Origin: Flavobacterium sufflavum
GTDB taxonomy: Bacteria; Bacteroidota; Bacteroidia; Flavobacteriales; Flavobacteriaceae
Direction: 5' to 3'
DNA length: 64,000 bases
NCBI RefSeq assembly: GCF_004016525.1
Contig: NZ_SACJ01000002.1
Location: 62,001-126,000, forward strand
Shown: one piece after another, positions 9,149 through 18,090 of the stretch
Numbering within the stretch: the stretch's first letter is position 1
How the letters are laid out: every line of letters starts with the position of its first letter
Made by a program: the position numbers and the translations under genes
The notes under the pieces: model-generated
The model's database searches: none
Seen by the model: the letters and a program-made list of their open reading frames with translations, nothing else
Told to the model about the DNA's origin: nothing

Positions 9149-10552
9149 TTATTCTTTTATAATTTTAAATGTTTGTGGCGAATCGGTATTAGAAATTTTA
9201 AGAATATAAAAACCAGTATTTAATTTGGAAACATCAATAGTACCATCGGTGCTTTTTCCGTGTAAAATAGCATTGGATTCGAAATCAAAAAAATCATAAT
9301 CAAAATTTTTGTAATCGTAATTCTTAATTGTAATCACAGTTGTGGCAGGATTAGGAAATACAAAAGGTTTAGGGATGCTTACAGTTTCAACTTGAGGGAC
9401 ATTGTTACAGGCGCTTTCTATCAAAGTAGCTAAATCATTTTCATCATAAACTAAGGTGTAACCAAGTGCTTTGGCTTTTTCGAATAATTCACAGGCTCGA
9501 CTATATTTCTTTTGATCCAGGTAAATAATGCCTAAATTTTTCATAGCATACGAATTGTTTTTGTCCATCTTTAAGGCTTCTTTTAAATCCTGAATTCCTT
9601 TTTCGGATTCGCCCAGTTTATGGTATAATAAACCTCTGGTAGTTCTTAAATCCCTGCCTCCATAATTAGATGAGTGTGCTATGATTGCTTTTTCTTTTTT
9701 GAAAGCAATGGTGATACTTTCCATGGCTTTTTTATATTCGCCAATATCACTATATAATCGTGCTAATCCCCATCTTGCATGACCGTGTTCTGAATGTACG
9801 GCAACAATTTTTTCTAAATAATAGCGGGCTAAATCAGTGGATTTTTTTTCTAGCAAATAATTACCAAAATTATATAGGATTCGATAGTCTTCTGGAGCTG
9901 CAGCCATCGCTTTAACATAATATTGATTGGCAGCATTTTCCATTTCAAGTTCTCCATATAAGTTAGCAAATATGTCATAAAGAGTGCTTTCAAAATTTTT
10001 TCGGCTTCTTTTTGCAGCTTCTGAGATTACTCTGGTAGTGTCTTTATTGTTTTTATTTACGATCCATTCTACCTTTCTTAAATCATCAAGTGCTAAGAAT
10101 CTATTGCCCAGACGGGCTCTTAAATCACCTCTGTTAAATAAGTCCCATAAATTGGTTGGATTATAATTTGTTCGGGTATTTAATTCTGTAAGTAACTGAA
10201 GGTACTTTTTTGCGTTTTCTTCTGTTTCCTTGTTGTTGAAAGGTAATTTGTGATCGGTTCGGCTTAACAATTTCCCATGCGAGAAATTCCAGGTAACCAG
10301 TTTTTCACCCTGATCGTTGTATTGAAATGAATAGGAATCTCTACGTCCTTTATCATCAAAATAAAAAACTTCATTTATTTTTCCATTGCTGTGATAGGTT
10401 TTCATGCTATCCATTATTTTATCAGATCCTTTCCATACTTCCATGGATATTACTTTGTCTTTATAGTAACGTTTGTAATCTTTAGTATTGATATCAATCT
10501 GACTCCATGATAAAACTGGAAAAAGGAATAAGGAAAGTATTTTTATATTCAT
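9149..10552 (-). CDS. TPR-repeat protein with type IX secretion C-terminal sorting domain
   Basis: 467 residues. The ATG at 10552 is preferred over the longer reading from 10594 because it opens directly onto a signal peptide (MNIKILSLFLFPVLSWSQ). An N-terminal part resembles a MORN/YD-like antecedent region (HSNGKINEVFYFDDKGR). TPR-like helical repeats occupy about 130-385 (for example GLARLYSDIGEYKKAMESI and NLGIIYLDQKKYSRACELFEKA). The last 75 residues have the type A T9SS sorting pattern: FPNPATTVITI, then a beta-rich segment with LNTGFYILKI and a Lys/Glu-rich end. It is therefore probably exported across the outer membrane by the type IX system used for gliding and secretion. The role is unknown; TPRs suggest protein binding. 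Confidence 0.85.
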   Translation of the reverse strand: MNIKILSLFLFPVLSWSQIDINTKDYKRYYKDKVISMEVWKGSDKIMDSMKTYHSNGKINEVFYFDDKGRRDSYSFQYNDQGEKLVTWNFSHGKLLSRTDHKLPFNNKETEENAKKYLQLLTELNTRTNYNPTNLWDLFNRGDLRARLGNRFLALDDLRKVEWIVNKNNKDTTRVISEAAKRSRKNFESTLYDIFANLYGELEMENAANQYYVKAMAAAPEDYRILYNFGNYLLEKKSTDLARYYLEKIVAVHSEHGHARWGLARLYSDIGEYKKAMESITIAFKKEKAIIAHSSNYGGRDLRTTRGLLYHKLGESEKGIQDLKEALKMDKNNSYAMKNLGIIYLDQKKYSRACELFEKAKALGYTLVYDENDLATLIESACNNVPQVETVSIPKPFVFPNPATTVITIKNYDYKNFDYDFFDFESNAILHGKSTDGTIDVSKLNTGFYILKISNTDSPQTFKIIKE

Positions 10553-10640
10553 AGGTATTGTTTTATAAATGAATTGATTTTTGATTTTAAGCATGTTAAA
10601 TGTAAGATATTTATATGTATTTAAGCGTAAAAAAATATTA

Positions 10641-10648
10641 TAATTTTG
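10641..10648 (+). promoter_or_regulatory. -7 box of the dinB promoter
   Basis: TAATTTTG ends five bases before the ATG at 10653, which would make the transcript leaderless. No good TTG at -33 is seen. Confidence 0.4.
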
Positions 10649-10652
10649 TTTT

Positions 10653-11738
10653 ATGTCTGAAATGAATCCTCATAGAAAAATCATACACATCGATATGGAT
10701 GCTTTTTTTGCTTCTGTGGAGCAAATGGACAATCCTGAGCTTCGTGGAAAACCCATTGCTGTGGGAGGTTCAGAAAATCGTGGTGTTGTTGCTGCGGCTA
10801 GTTATGAAGCCCGGAAATTTGGTGTTCGTTCGGCTATTAGTGGTGTCTTGGCAAAGAAATATTGTCCCGAACTTATTTTTGTACGACCACGATTTGAGCG
10901 TTACAAGGAAATTTCGAATCAAATTCATAAGATTTTCCGAGATTATACTGATTTGATTGAACCGCTTTCATTGGATGAAGCATATCTGGATGTAACCCAA
11001 AATAAAAAAGGAAATCCTAGTGCCAGTTTGTTGGCGCAGGAAATTCGCAGCCGTATTTTTAATGAGGTTGGATTAACGGCTTCGGCGGGAATTTCGATTA
11101 ATAAATTTGTTGCTAAAATTGCCAGTGATTACAATAAGCCTAATGGACAAAAAACGGTGACTCCTGAGGAGGTGATTCCTTTTCTGGAAGTTTTGCCTAT
11201 TCGAAAGTTCTATGGTGTGGGCAAAGTTACGACCGAGAAAATGTACCAATTGGGTATTTTTACGGGATTGGAATTAAAAAGTAAATCCTTGGAATTTCTG
11301 GAGAAGCATTTTGGGAAATCGGGAAGTTATTATTACTATGTGGTGCGTGGAATTCATAATAGCGAAGTAAAATCAAGTCGCATTGCAAAATCAGTCGCTG
11401 CCGAACATACTTTTGATGTTAATCTTTCTTCCGAAATTTTTATGTTGGAACAATTGGAACTCGTAGCCAATAGCTTGGAACGAAGACTTAAAAAGCACAA
11501 TGTTTCGGGGAAAACGGTAACCTTAAAAATAAAATACAGTGATTTTACACAGCAGACACGTAGTAAAACTTTACCTTATTTCATTGCCGACAAAGGATTG
11601 ATTCTGGAAACGGTAAAAGAATTGTTGTATCAGGAAAGAATGAAAGATTCGGTTCGTTTACTCGGAATTTCGATGAGTAATTTAAATACCGAAGTGAAGA
11701 AAGCGGTTGTTGCAGTACAGCTAAAATTTGATTTTTAA
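10653..11738 (+). CDS. dinB: DNA polymerase IV (Y-family)
   Basis: 361 residues, normal for DinB. The catalytic palm has Asp14 in HIDMDAFF and the SLDEAYLD motif with Asp108 and Glu109; ENRGVVAAASYEARKFGVRSA forms the nucleotide-binding finger; a helix-hairpin-helix region (LPIRKFYGVGKVT) and a little-finger domain follow. It carries out error-prone bypass synthesis across damaged template bases. The C-terminus KKAVVAVQLKFDF ends with a QLxFDF-type beta-clamp-binding peptide. An alternative ATG nine bases downstream would leave a short leader if transcription starts near 10653. No SOS operator could be recognised upstream. It is divergent from the TPR/T9SS gene. Confidence 0.96.
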   Translation: MSEMNPHRKIIHIDMDAFFASVEQMDNPELRGKPIAVGGSENRGVVAAASYEARKFGVRSAISGVLAKKYCPELIFVRPRFERYKEISNQIHKIFRDYTDLIEPLSLDEAYLDVTQNKKGNPSASLLAQEIRSRIFNEVGLTASAGISINKFVAKIASDYNKPNGQKTVTPEEVIPFLEVLPIRKFYGVGKVTTEKMYQLGIFTGLELKSKSLEFLEKHFGKSGSYYYYVVRGIHNSEVKSSRIAKSVAAEHTFDVNLSSEIFMLEQLELVANSLERRLKKHNVSGKTVTLKIKYSDFTQQTRSKTLPYFIADKGLILETVKELLYQERMKDSVRLLGISMSNLNTEVKKAVVAVQLKFDF

Positions 11739-11743
11739 AAAAG

Positions 11744-11790
11744 AAACCGCAAATTCATAAACTAGAAACTAATTTGCGAATTTGCGGTTT
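11744..11790. terminator. Inverted repeat between convergent dinB and the Bax-inhibitor-like gene
   Basis: AAACCGCAAATTC (11744-11756) pairs with GAATTTGCGGTTT (11778-11790) over 13 bp, with a 21-base loop. The right arm region AATTTGCGAATTTGCGGT recurs exactly at 51380-51397, so this is also a dispersed sequence. It probably terminates both convergent transcripts. Confidence 0.6.
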
Positions 11791-11809
11791 AATAATTTTT
11801 TCGGTGAAA

Positions 11810-12577
11810 TTATTTTTTACTTGAAAGTTTAGATAACAATCTTAGGAATTCAATGTACAACCAAACCAGGGTAATCATCAATCCCATAGCGCCAAACCAT
11901 TCCATGTATTTAGGCATTCTTTGTTGGACTCCTTGTTCGATTCGGTCAAAGTCTAAGAATAAGTTTAAAGCTGCAATTACAATTACAAAAACACTGATTC
12001 CAATGCTCATCATTGAGTTGCCGTAATGCACAGGCTGGTAACTTGTAAACATTGAAACTAACCAGGAGATTAGATAATAAGTAGCAATGGCTAATGTTGC
12101 TGCCACCACAACCGATTTGAATTGCTCAGTTACTTTCACAATTTGGAACTTATAAAGTCCTAAACAAACAGCAAAAGTTACAAATGTAGCTCCAACTGCT
12201 TGGATAACAATTCCAGGATATTGTACTTCAAAAATAGCAGAAACTCCTCCGATAAATAATCCTTCAAACAAGGCATAGCCTGGAGCTAAATAGCCCGAAT
12301 ATTGTGGTTTGAAAGCAGAAATTACTACCAAAACGAAGCCTACGATAGCACCACCAATAGCAGGTATAATAGGATTCATGCCATTAAACGTCATCCACCA
12401 GATAACCATTGCTGATGCCGTAAGTAATAAGAATAGTAAAATGGTTTTGTTAATAGTTCCTGAAAGTGTCATGTCTTGGTCGTAACCAATAACGGTTGCT
12501 TCGTGAACTTGCTCTGCTCTAGATGTAGGCGAGAAGTTTTTATTGTTTAAAAAAGGGTTTTTAGATTTAAATTCCAT
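11810..12577 (-). CDS. Bax inhibitor-1/YccA family membrane protein
   Basis: 255 residues with about seven transmembrane helices after a polar N-terminus of about 45 residues. The architecture and the typical C-terminal block (LFLDFDRIEQGVQQ, then a last helix with WFGAMGLMITLVWLYIEFLRLL) identify the family. The acidic pair of this C-terminal region is associated with pH-gated calcium leak in bacterial BI-1 proteins such as YetJ; in other bacteria YccA modulates FtsH. Which role applies here is unknown. A minus-strand box TATATTTG (plus coordinates 12600-12607) lies 23 bases before the start and is a plausible promoter element. Confidence 0.88.
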   Translation of the reverse strand: MEFKSKNPFLNNKNFSPTSRAEQVHEATVIGYDQDMTLSGTINKTILLFLLLTASAMVIWWMTFNGMNPIIPAIGGAIVGFVLVVISAFKPQYSGYLAPGYALFEGLFIGGVSAIFEVQYPGIVIQAVGATFVTFAVCLGLYKFQIVKVTEQFKSVVVAATLAIATYYLISWLVSMFTSYQPVHYGNSMMSIGISVFVIVIAALNLFLDFDRIEQGVQQRMPKYMEWFGAMGLMITLVWLYIEFLRLLSKLSSKK

Positions 12578-12735
12578 ACTAAATGCATTTTATGTTAGTC
12601 AAATATAAATGATATTTTTTAAGATAGCTGTTTAATTCTTCTTAATTTTTTTGAAAGCAATTTTTTATAAATTAAGATTATACAAATAGCTAAAAAGAAA
12701 TATTGTATTATTTATTTTAAAAGTGTTGCTGGGCT

Positions 12736-13245
12736 TTAGTTTATTACTTTTTTGTTTCTTTTTATTCTTTTGTAATGTGTTTGACGAAGATTTTTATCTC
12801 CAGAAATTATGCTGATATTTCCATCAATTTCCAGCATTGCCAACTTTACATCTGAGAAATGTTCGATTCCATGTTCCCTAATGGCTTCTTTTAATTCATT
12901 AGAAGTAATGTTTAATTTACTCAATGTTTTGAAATACATTTGACCGTTGTGGATTAATATTTCTGGTTTTTCTTGTATAAAAGCACTGAATTTCGGAAAC
13001 ATAAATGTTAATTTTTTTAAAGTGAAATTGATAATAAATAGTACTGCGGCTGCAGCTAAACCACCAAAAAGGCTCACGTTGTTTCCTACCATTGCATTTT
13101 GAACTGAGTTGCTAATTAGTAGAATCAAAATAACATCGGCAGTATTTAGTTGAGATAATTCTTTCTTGCCAAACATTCGGAGAGCGATTAACATAAATAG
13201 ATATACAGAAGCACTTCGAATGATAATATCAAAATACGGATTCAT
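12736..13245 (-). CDS. DUF421 (YetF-type) membrane protein
   Basis: 169 residues with three N-terminal transmembrane helices (about 8-28, 35-55 and 58-78), followed by a soluble DUF421 domain. Typical motifs are visible: LRMFGKKELSQLNTADVILILLISN, FPKFSAFIQEKPEILIHNGQM and the beta segment DVKLAMLEIDGNISII. Members such as YetF are spore or stress-associated in Bacillus, but no function is established in this phylum. It stands alone on the minus strand. A shared bidirectional hairpin separates it from the pyk operon upstream. Confidence 0.88.
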   Translation of the reverse strand: MNPYFDIIIRSASVYLFMLIALRMFGKKELSQLNTADVILILLISNSVQNAMVGNNVSLFGGLAAAAVLFIINFTLKKLTFMFPKFSAFIQEKPEILIHNGQMYFKTLSKLNITSNELKEAIREHGIEHFSDVKLAMLEIDGNISIISGDKNLRQTHYKRIKRNKKVIN

Positions 13246-13399
13246 TTTTGTAATTTATTATGAGTTGAGAAATAATAAGTTTAAGTCGTAATTCAAATTA
13301 ACAACAAATCTACGTTTAGTTGATTGGAAAACAGGAAAATCTAAAGATGAAGTAAGAAAAATTATTGTAGAACTATAGTTTGGATTATTTTTTAAAAGC

Positions 13400-13435
13400 A
13401 AAAATCCGTCCTGATAGCTATCGGGACGGATTTTT
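13400..13435 (-). terminator. Terminator downstream of pyk
   Basis: AAAAATCCGTCC (13400-13411) pairs with GGACGGATTTTT (13424-13435), with T runs on both strands. The loop GATAGCTATC is itself palindromic. It serves pyk on the minus strand and could work in both directions. Confidence 0.9.
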
Positions 13436-13455
13436 ATATTTTGCTAAAATTGCTA

Positions 13456-14898
13456 TTAGATAATTTCAGAAACTCTCATGGTGTTTACCATTCCTTTTTC
13501 GGTAATAGGCATAGAAGCTAAGTTGATGATATAATCACCTGTTTCAACATGTCCTTTTTCTTTAGCTATTTTGTTGATGTCAGTAACTGTAGTGTCAGTA
13601 CTTTCTTCTTTATCATAGAAATAAGTTCTAACTCCCCATAACAAACTCAATTGAGTAAGGATTCTTCTGTTTGAAGTGAAAACCAAAATCTCAGCAGTGT
13701 TAGGTCTCCAGGCTGATAATTGGAAAGCAGTATAACCACTGTTAGTCATTGTAGAAATAGCTTTTGCTTCAATAGCGTTAGCCATAGTTGCTGCATGACG
13801 ACAGATTGTTTTAGTGATAAAACGGTTTGTTTTGATTTGTGGGGTGTTTTGTGGTACGTGAATAAGAGGTGAATTTTCCACAGCCTCACAAATTTGGGTC
13901 ATTTTTTGAATTACTTGTACTGGGTAATTTCCGGCAGCAGTTTCTCCTGAAAGCATTACAGCGTCAGCACCATCCATTACTGAGTTAGCAACGTCATTTA
14001 CTTCGGCTCTTGTAGGAGTCAAGCTGGTAATCATGGTTTCCATCATTTGCGTAGCAACGATAACAGGAATTCTAGCCGTTTTTGCTCTTCGAATTAAGTC
14101 TTTTTGTACTAATGGTACTTCGTGAGCAGGAAGTTCAACTCCTAGATCTCCACGGGCAACCATCAAAGCATCACAATAAGCTACAATTTTATCCATGTTT
14201 TCTAATGCTTCAGGCATTTCGATTTTAGCAACAATTGGAATTTTGTTTTCAGCGTGTTCAGCAATTAATTCTTGTAAGTCCTGTAAATCACGTGGAGTTT
14301 TTACGAATGAAAGAGCGATCCAGTCTACTTTTTGTCCAATAGCAAAAATAGCATCGGCAATATCTTTTTCAGTCAAAGCCGGAAGAGATATTTTAGTATT
14401 AGGAAGGTTAACTCCTTTTTTAGATTTTAATTCACCACCTTGAATTACTTTAGCAACAACTTCTGTATTTTTGTCAGTTGAAACGATTTCGAAAATTAAT
14501 TTTCCGTCATCTAATAAGATTCTTTCACCTGGATTTACATCGTTAGGAAAGTTTTGGTATTTCATGAAAACTCTTTCGGCAGTTCCTACAATGTCTTCGG
14601 CTGTAGTAAATGTGATTAAGTCACCATCGTTTACAACAACACCGTCGTTCATTACTCCAACACGAAGTTTTGGTCCTTGTAAGTCTGCAAGTATGGCTGT
14701 AGTATAACCGAATTCTTCATTAAGATCTCTGATGATTTTTATTCTGTTTTCTACATCAGCATAATCAGCGTGAGAGAAGTTAATTCTGAATACATTTACA
14801 CCTGCTTCAACCATGTCCTTTATGATTTCTCTTGTGCTGCAAGCAGGCCCAAGGGTAGCCACAATTTTAGTTTTCTTGTTTGTAGTAATCATTTGCAT
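13456..14898 (-). CDS. pyk: Pyruvate kinase
   Basis: 480 residues. Pyruvate kinase hallmarks are present: KTKIVATLGPAC at the N-terminus, FRINFSHADY, LADLQGPKLRVG, the signature IPIVAKIEMPEALENMDKI type block with the active-site Lys, MVARGDLGVELP, and TQMMETMITSLTPTRAEVNDVANSVMDG. It converts phosphoenolpyruvate and ADP to pyruvate and ATP, the last step of glycolysis. The ATG overlaps the TAA of the upstream IPExxxVDY gene by one base (TAATG), which indicates coupled translation; a second ATG two codons in is also possible. It is the last gene of the acpP-fabF-rnc-IPExxxVDY-pyk block. Confidence 0.97.
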   Translation of the reverse strand: MQMITTNKKTKIVATLGPACSTREIIKDMVEAGVNVFRINFSHADYADVENRIKIIRDLNEEFGYTTAILADLQGPKLRVGVMNDGVVVNDGDLITFTTAEDIVGTAERVFMKYQNFPNDVNPGERILLDDGKLIFEIVSTDKNTEVVAKVIQGGELKSKKGVNLPNTKISLPALTEKDIADAIFAIGQKVDWIALSFVKTPRDLQDLQELIAEHAENKIPIVAKIEMPEALENMDKIVAYCDALMVARGDLGVELPAHEVPLVQKDLIRRAKTARIPVIVATQMMETMITSLTPTRAEVNDVANSVMDGADAVMLSGETAAGNYPVQVIQKMTQICEAVENSPLIHVPQNTPQIKTNRFITKTICRHAATMANAIEAKAISTMTNSGYTAFQLSAWRPNTAEILVFTSNRRILTQLSLLWGVRTYFYDKEESTDTTVTDINKIAKEKGHVETGDYIINLASMPITEKGMVNTMRVSEII

Positions 14899-15392
14899 TA
14901 AAAAATTAGATTGTTTTTAGATTTTATTTGTTTTGTTTCAACAGTATATACTGTTGTTATGTTGTCTATGGTATTTAATATTGTTTTTATTTCATTGACA
15001 TCTATGTTGTCATCAGTATTGTCTATTTTTAAAAAATAATCAGCTTTTTTAAATTCAGGCAATAAGTACACTTTTGTCGAAATGTCTTCGCTTGTATCCG
15101 AAAATAAGTTGTGAACTCCTTCGTTTTTTTCTGAAACCACCTCGTTGATGTTTTGAACTAAGTTCCAGGCTACTGTATTTTCTTCGTCATAATAGTAAAA
15201 TCTTGAGAATTTTGTTTCTCCTTCTTTGATATTGATATGAACTTCATCTATGCTTTTTGCTAGATTTATAGGAAGTTTTTGATTGATAAAATATGCCAAT
15301 CGGTAATCTTCTAAAGAAGTATGAATCGCGATAAGATTGTAATCAATTTCATCAAATTCGTCAAGACTTAATTTATGAACAGCCATCTTCAT
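14898..15392 (-). CDS. IPExxxVDY family protein (unknown function)
   Basis: 164 residues, acidic, with no signal peptide or membrane segment. The family name comes from a conserved motif; here it reads LPEFKKADY, near residue 115. I recognise the family as confined to Bacteroidota and regularly placed just before pyk, as here, but its role is unknown. The tight one-base overlap with pyk suggests that the two products are needed together or that this protein tunes pyk expression or activity; that is inference. The gap to rnc upstream is 108 bases, so it may have its own promoter. Two start-proximal Met codons (residues 1 and 3) are equally possible. Confidence 0.75.
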   Translation of the reverse strand: MKMAVHKLSLDEFDEIDYNLIAIHTSLEDYRLAYFINQKLPINLAKSIDEVHINIKEGETKFSRFYYYDEENTVAWNLVQNINEVVSEKNEGVHNLFSDTSEDISTKVYLLPEFKKADYFLKIDNTDDNIDVNEIKTILNTIDNITTVYTVETKQIKSKNNLIF

Positions 15393-15500
15393 TAAAAATA
15401 AAGATGTAAATATACTATTTCTATCGAAGTTTAAGTGTTGAAAATATAATGATTTCGTTAAATTTAAAACGAAAACGTTGTAGCTTTGAGGAATTTAGTA

Positions 15501-16241
15501 TTATTTTTTGCTCATTTTCTCTTGAAACACAAAATAGGCACGTTGCGAAGCTTTTTCTTCGGCTTTCTTTTTAGAAGTTGCTCTTGCTTTTGCAATTACT
15601 TTTTCGTCAATGCTCAATTTAACACCAAATAGGCGTTGTCCATCTATGGCATTGTCCTCAAAAATGTCATAATGAAATTGTTTTTTCTCTTTTTGACACC
15701 ATTCAATAATTAAACTCTTGTAGCTTATTACTTTTCCTTCGAGTCTGGAAATGTCAACATAAGGAATGATTACTTTTTGTTGAATGAACTTTTCGCAAAA
15801 AGCATAGCCTTTGTCAAGATAGATTGCTCCAATAAGAGATTCGAAAATATTTCCATGTATGTTTTCTCCAAAATGCTGTACGGGAACTTTGCTTTCTACA
15901 AAGCGAATTAAGTCCAGGTCTTTTCCTAATTCGTTCAAATGTTCTCTGCTTACAATTTTAGAACGCATTTTGGTAAGATAGCCTTCGTCTCCTGATGGTG
16001 CTTCGTTAAATAAGTGTGCAGCTATAACCGAACTTAACATGGCGTCTCCTAAAAATTCCAGACGCTCATAACTAATAGGGTTTCCTGTAGAATCCATTTT
16101 CCCGGAAGAGCGGTGGGTAAAGGCTTTTTGATAATGAATTAGTTTGCCCGGAGGGAAGCCAAGGATTTTTTGGATAGCATCAAAAAAAATCCCGTCTTCT
16201 TGAGAACGGGATTTTGTAAATATTTTTTTGAATATACTCAT
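15501..16241 (-). CDS. rnc: Ribonuclease III
   Basis: 246 residues: an RNase III catalytic domain (about 20-155) and a C-terminal double-stranded RNA-binding domain (about 165-240). The signature YERLEFLGDAML supplies Glu59, Glu62 and Asp66. The second metal-ligand segment reads GNIFESLIGAIYLD: Glu134 matches the essential E. coli Glu117, while the position of E. coli Asp114 appears to be Asn131. The enzyme cuts double-stranded RNA in rRNA precursors and mRNAs. The gene starts nine bases after fabF and is surely in its operon, an arrangement common in this phylum. Confidence 0.95.
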   Translation of the reverse strand: MSIFKKIFTKSRSQEDGIFFDAIQKILGFPPGKLIHYQKAFTHRSSGKMDSTGNPISYERLEFLGDAMLSSVIAAHLFNEAPSGDEGYLTKMRSKIVSREHLNELGKDLDLIRFVESKVPVQHFGENIHGNIFESLIGAIYLDKGYAFCEKFIQQKVIIPYVDISRLEGKVISYKSLIIEWCQKEKKQFHYDIFEDNAIDGQRLFGVKLSIDEKVIAKARATSKKKAEEKASQRAYFVFQEKMSKK

Positions 16242-16250
16242 AGTATAAAA

Positions 16251-17504
16251 TTAGAATCCTAATTTTTTTACTAATACACAAGCATTGTGACCTCCAAAAC
16301 CAAAAGTATTACTCATTACAACATTCATGTCTCTTTTTTGAGCAGTGTTGAAAGTGAAGTTTAACTTAGAGTCAATTTTTTCATCATCTGTGAAATGATT
16401 GATTGTTGGAGGAACTATTCCGTGTTTTATAGAAAGAATAGCAGAAATTGTTTCAATTGCTCCTGCAGCTCCTAATAAGTGACCTGTCATGGATTTTGTT
16501 GAATTCAAGTTCATGGTATAAGCATGTTCTCCAAAGACTTGTTCGATTGCTTTACTTTCGGCCATGTCTCCAAGAGGAGTTGAAGTTCCGTGCATGTTAA
16601 CTCCGTCAACGTCAGTTGGTTTTAAACCTGCGTCTCTTAAGCAGTTTAGCATTACATTTCTTGCACCTAATCCTTCAGGATGTGGAGCTGTAATATGATG
16701 CGCATCTGCCGACATACCACCACCACCTATTTCGCAATAGATTTTAGCGCCACGTGCTACTGCATGTTCGTATTCTTCAAGGATGATAGCTCCTGCTCCT
16801 TCTCCAAGTACAAATCCGTCTCTGTCTTTGTCCATTGGTCTTGAAGCTGTTTTTGGATCATCATTTCTGGTAGATAAAGCGTGCATAGCATTAAATCCTC
16901 CCATACCTGCAATAGTCACTGCGGCTTCTGAACCTCCAGTTACCATAACATCGGCATGACCTAATCTAATGTAGTTGAATGCATCAATAATAGCATTTGT
17001 AGAAGAAGCACAAGCAGAAACAGTTCCGAAGTTAGGTCCTCTAAAGCCGTATTTTATTGAAATATGACCACAAGCAATATCGCCAATCATTTTTGGGATA
17101 AAAAATGGATTGAATCGAGGTGTTCCGTCACCGGCAGCATAATTAAGAACTTCTATTTGGAAAGTTTCTAAACCTCCAATTCCTGAACCCCAGATTACTC
17201 CCGCGCGATCTTTGTCTACTTTTTCTAAATCAAAATTAGCATCTTTCATTGCTTCTTCAGAAGAGACCATGGCATATTGAGCATAACGATCCATTTTTCT
17301 GGCTTCTTTTCGATCTATAAATTCTTCAACATTGAAGTTTTTAAGTTCGCAAGCAAATTGAGTTCTAAATTTTGAAGCATCAAAATAAGTTATTGGTGCA
17401 GCCCCACTAACTCCGTTAATTAGACCATTCCAATACTCTTCTATATTGTTTCCAATAGGAGTAAGGGCACCTAAACCTGTTACAACAACTCGTCTTAATA
17501 CCAT
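16251..17504 (-). CDS. fabF: Beta-ketoacyl-ACP synthase II
   Basis: 417 residues, standard length. The catalytic Cys165 lies in VSACASS, with His305 in NMHGTSTP, Lys337 in NSTKSMTGH and His342 completing the active site. A glycine-rich C-terminal FGFGGHNACV is typical. It condenses acyl-ACP with malonyl-ACP in fatty-acid chain elongation. It lies downstream of acpP, whose product carries its substrates, and upstream of rnc. The 174-base gap to acpP contains a small CACCCG/CGGGTG hairpin, which may reduce read-through so that acpP is expressed more strongly than fabF. Confidence 0.97.
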   Translation of the reverse strand: MVLRRVVVTGLGALTPIGNNIEEYWNGLINGVSGAAPITYFDASKFRTQFACELKNFNVEEFIDRKEARKMDRYAQYAMVSSEEAMKDANFDLEKVDKDRAGVIWGSGIGGLETFQIEVLNYAAGDGTPRFNPFFIPKMIGDIACGHISIKYGFRGPNFGTVSACASSTNAIIDAFNYIRLGHADVMVTGGSEAAVTIAGMGGFNAMHALSTRNDDPKTASRPMDKDRDGFVLGEGAGAIILEEYEHAVARGAKIYCEIGGGGMSADAHHITAPHPEGLGARNVMLNCLRDAGLKPTDVDGVNMHGTSTPLGDMAESKAIEQVFGEHAYTMNLNSTKSMTGHLLGAAGAIETISAILSIKHGIVPPTINHFTDDEKIDSKLNFTFNTAQKRDMNVVMSNTFGFGGHNACVLVKKLGF

Positions 17505-17644
17505 ATATTCTGTATTTTGTTATCTTTAAACAAGCAAAACCCACGCTTTCTTTTGTGTTTTAGCACCTAAGAGCCATGGGTGTTACATTATGTGTAATTG
17601 ATTGAAATTCAATCGGACTTTTAATTTTAAAAAAATAATAACAC

Positions 17645-17673
17645 CCGATTATTGAAATTATAACCGGGTGCGA
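17645..17673 (-). promoter_or_regulatory. Hairpin between acpP and fabF
   Basis: CACCCG near 17642-17647 pairs with CGGGTG near 17665-17670 just downstream of the acpP stop. There is no strong U tract, so it is more likely an attenuating or mRNA-stabilising hairpin than a full terminator. Confidence 0.4.
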
Positions 17674-17678
17674 GTGTA

Positions 17679-17915
17679 TTATTTTTTAGCTTCTTCGATG
17701 TAAGAAATAGCTTGACCAACAGTAGCAATGTTTTCAGCTTGATCGTCTGGAATTTGAATGTCAAATTCTTTTTCGAATTCCATAATAAGCTCAACAGTGT
17801 CTAATGAGTCAGCTCCTAAATCATTAGTGAAGCTTGCTTCTGTTACAACTTCGTTTTCGTCAACGCCTAATTTGTCTACGATAATCGCTTTTACTCTTGA
17901 TGCAATGTCTGACAT
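17679..17915 (-). CDS. acpP: Acyl carrier protein
   Basis: 78 residues, acidic and helical. Ser37 in the motif [12 protein letters not shown] is the phosphopantetheine attachment site. The protein carries growing acyl chains as thioesters for FabF, FabH and other enzymes of fatty-acid synthesis; fabF follows directly. A well-formed promoter lies 30 bases upstream. No odd residues are seen. Confidence 0.98.
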   Translation of the reverse strand: MSDIASRVKAIIVDKLGVDENEVVTEASFTNDLGADSLDTVELIMEFEKEFDIQIPDDQAENIATVGQAISYIEEAKK

Positions 17916-17944
17916 AATCTTTAATTTTAGAATTTAATTTGTGG

Positions 17945-17973
17945 CAAAAATAAAAAACTTTATTTTAAAACAA
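17945..17973 (-). promoter_or_regulatory. Promoter of the acpP-fabF-rnc operon
   Basis: On the minus strand, TTG (plus 17971-17973), an 18-base spacer and TATTTTTG (plus 17945-17952) fit the Bacteroidota consensus. Confidence 0.6.
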
Positions 17974-18090
17974 CCATTAAGTTGATAAATGTAACGTCTA
18001 AAATAGAAAATAATTTTAAACAAAGACTTCCTAATGCTATTTAATTTCGTTTTTTATTCTTTTTTTTGTGTGACTAAAATGAGATGAATT

